Shown: piece by piece, positions 62,445-64,000 of the stretch | Layout of the letters: every line of letters begins with the position of its first letter | How positions within the stretch are numbered: the first letter of the stretch is position 1 | Source of the DNA: Vibrio jasicida CAIM 1864 = LMG 25398 | Lineage (GTDB): Bacteria; Pseudomonadota; Gammaproteobacteria; Enterobacterales; Vibrionaceae | DNA length: 64,000 nt | Direction: 5' to 3' | Assembly (NCBI RefSeq): GCF_000400365.1 | Contig: NZ_BAOG01000039.1 | Coordinates: forward strand, 124,001-188,000 | The notes under the pieces: model-generated | Told to the model about the DNA's origin: nothing | Database searches by the model: none | What the model saw: only the letters and a program-made list of their open reading frames with translations | Made by a program: the position numbers and the translations under genes

Positions 62445-62807
62445 AACAACTCACTCCTTCGGGACACATTAAGCAATATCTAAAGCCCCATTTCGATAAA
62501 CTCCAATTATTTCAGTCAGATTCTAGTGCTTTACCAACTTTAGGCAAAGGTTGATTTTTCAAACAAAGAATCGTGTTCATGAGCACTCTTTCATATTAAC
62601 GGAACGTCGTACCAGTTTTTATTTGATTGTTGGTTGTTTTTTGTAGAATAATCGCCGCTCTTATATACAAAAATAATAAAAACGATAAGGGCTAACCCGC
62701 CCACCATGAGCAACTGCACTCACCTTGCTAGGCGAATCATTATAAAAAATGAAGCATCCGCGCTTAAACGGAGACTTCCATTACGCTGTCAAAATTAGAG
62801 TTAAATA
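62445..62807. other. Intergenic region with a structured leader
   Basis: A 363-base stretch between divergent genes. Near the downstream gene the plus strand shows several potential hairpins (GGGC-TAACCC-GCCC at 62689-62702; TCCG/CGGA around 62757-62773) after a TATATA-like promoter element. It does not fit the c-di-GMP GEMM riboswitch or any other riboswitch I know. No ORF is seen. Confidence 0.4.
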
Positions 62808-64000
62808 ATGTCGATGTCTGGATTCGAGCAATCACCCCTGTTGCTCGATTATAAAAATAAAAAGTGGTGGCAGTTTTTAGGCATTCAAATCCTAATATTT
62901 TGCGCAATACAAGTAAGCTATAGCCTCTCCAACTTTTACGTGATAGCGCAAGATCGTGTCCACGTACTCTCTTTTACGGCCGCTTTCGTTGTAACAGTCA
63001 TACTCCGATACAGTTGGCGCGTATTGCCAACAATCATTGCTGGGTTACTTTTCTACTATGGGTGCTTTTCCAAACGTCCGTGGGAAATGGCTTTGCTATT
63101 TTCTGTGTTGCTACCCGCATTGCCGCTGTTGTTTTGTCACCTCTACCGATCCGCATTAAAACGCGTTGCGGCGTATAACTTCACCTTAAAGCTCAGTTAT
63201 TATGCGGTAGTAATCGGCATTCTCTATCCTATTGCAAACACTGCTCTACTCATGCTGATTAGTGCCTTTTTAAGTGACGTGACAAATCTCTCTTTTGAGT
63301 TTATCGCTTACTCTGTTTTGAGCGCCATTTTGACACAAATGGTACTAACTCCTCTGTTGAGCCTTGGTTTAAGCTATGTCCTTGATGGAGAAAATGCACC
63401 GTATATTAAGCTCGATCGTGCAATGATGGCGGCCTACTCTGATCCATTCCACTATCGCTTATGGTTGATGGTATGTGCGCTATTTTTGGTCGCTAGCATA
63501 TCCACACAAAACCCGCTGACACTTAATACGCTCAGTTTGATGTTACTGTGCCTAGTAGGCATGGGGTTAGGCAAATTAGGTTTACTGCGCCCCATGTTGA
63601 TTGGTGCAACAACATTGCTGGTATGCGTGGAAAACATCATCAGTCGATACAATCTTGGCTTTATATCTCGTGAACAAGTTTATGCGATGCTGCTGGTTTT
63701 GTTTGTACTGACCATGCTCACTTTTATGCTTGGTGCTCATACAATAAAGAACTATGTCACAACACGTAATGCGATTCGAAAAGAACGCATCGATAGCTTC
63801 ACGGGCTTATACAATCTCGCGCAATTAAAAGAAGATGTCGCAACGCAAACTCACGCGACATTGATCTACATCGATCTTGAACCAACCTTATCTAAACTTC
63901 ATGGATTAGGACACCAAGGTCGAGCACAGTTAATGAAACAACTTAGCCAATACCTCGCGTATAAGACTGACCACCTAACTCGAGCTTATCTGCCGCCATT
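62808..64000 (+). CDS. Membrane protein with degenerate GGDEF-like domain, partial
   Basis: An ATG at 62808 opens a frame that runs to the right edge (397 codons seen). The first 310 residues contain about eight membrane helices in a MASE-like sensor arrangement. A short linker then leads into DSFTGLYNLAQLKEDVATQT, the usual entry of a GGDEF domain, with YIDLEPTLSKLHGLGHQGRA beyond it. The catalytic part is not convincing, so it is probably a degenerate GGDEF, most likely followed by an EAL domain outside the window. It would take part in c-di-GMP signalling at the inner membrane. Confidence 0.65.
   Translation, partial: MSMSGFEQSPLLLDYKNKKWWQFLGIQILIFCAIQVSYSLSNFYVIAQDRVHVLSFTAAFVVTVILRYSWRVLPTIIAGLLFYYGCFSKRPWEMALLFSVLLPALPLLFCHLYRSALKRVAAYNFTLKLSYYAVVIGILYPIANTALLMLISAFLSDVTNLSFEFIAYSVLSAILTQMVLTPLLSLGLSYVLDGENAPYIKLDRAMMAAYSDPFHYRLWLMVCALFLVASISTQNPLTLNTLSLMLLCLVGMGLGKLGLLRPMLIGATTLLVCVENIISRYNLGFISREQVYAMLLVLFVLTMLTFMLGAHTIKNYVTTRNAIRKERIDSFTGLYNLAQLKEDVATQTHATLIYIDLEPTLSKLHGLGHQGRAQLMKQLSQYLAYKTDHLTRAYLPP

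Noticed and set aside
62690..62800. Possible c-di-GMP (GEMM) riboswitch before the GGDEF-like gene
   Set aside because: The conserved GEMM core and tetraloop receptor cannot be found; only small unrelated hairpins are present.
1..64000. CRISPR arrays, tRNA or rRNA genes, insertion sequences, integrases
   Set aside because: I looked for regular direct repeats, cloverleaf sequence and transposase motifs and saw none. A covariance search would be needed to exclude a tRNA fully.

Overview
The window reads as part of a Vibrio genome of the Harveyi-clade type (V. parahaemolyticus, V. alginolyticus, V. campbellii), most likely from the second chromosome. This is inferred from the gene families: a Zur-controlled ShyB-like endopeptidase, a GH18 chitinase, ToxR-type membrane regulators, several c-di-GMP proteins, a BCCT transporter, a CioAB-type bd oxidase and nitrate assimilation on nas/nrt/nir operons. 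The genes are accessory metabolism, transport and regulation. I saw no rRNA, tRNA, CRISPR array, transposase or integrase, so this looks like resident DNA and not a recent island.

Layout. 0-6 kb: single genes (TPR protein, YgjV, hydrolase, class A acid phosphatase, YceK-like lipoprotein, YHS protein, AraC regulator, DUF3147, GNAT). 6-8.6 kb: an operon of a homocysteine S-methyltransferase and a BCCT transporter, probably import and use of a methyl donor. 8.7-12.4 kb: a zinc-starvation cluster with a DksA paralogue that has lost its zinc ligands, two COG0523 GTPases and two Zur boxes. One of the GTPases has SISS in place of the CxCC metal motif. A third Zur box lies before the ShyB-like peptidase at 29.6-31 kb. 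12.5-16 kb: SGNH hydrolase, crotonase, quinone oxidoreductase, YtoQ. 16.4-18.2 kb: an outer-membrane barrel protein beside a ToxR-like membrane regulator and a small overlapping membrane partner, with the architecture of VtrA/VtrC or ToxR/ToxS. 18.3-33.9 kb: diguanylate cyclase, AI-2E-family permease, DJ-1 protein, YceI, cytochrome b561, chitinase, NTF2-like protein, AraC regulator, ShyB, ATPase, LysR regulator and DUF1254 protein. 34.6-37 kb: cydAB with an FNR-like site.

38.4-44.6 kb is an unusual signalling and pilin locus. It holds an EAL-GGDEF protein, an MSHA-type pilin, a response regulator and a histidine kinase in one compact operon, then a decayed third pilin that I reconstructed from an apparently empty stretch. 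A paralogous response regulator and a second pilin lie at the edges. 44.8-48.9 kb: a receiver-PP2C-HATPase fusion with a small membrane coiled-coil partner, a GST, and a TetR-PPC pair.

49-61.8 kb is a complete assimilatory nitrate system: nasA-cobA-ybiB, the ANTAR antiterminator nasT, and nrtABC-nirBD. Both structural operons show a sigma-54-like promoter followed by a leader with an intrinsic terminator just before the first gene. The nrtA leader carries two hexaloop hairpins (AACGGC twice, A at loop position 1 and G at 4), and the second overlaps the terminator stem, which is the ANTAR target motif. The nasA leader has one clear hairpin of this kind. The nasT ribosome-binding site lies inside a perfect 14-bp inverted repeat, suggesting that the antiterminator is itself controlled. 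The window ends with a GNAT protein and the first part of a membrane protein that carries a degenerate GGDEF-like region.
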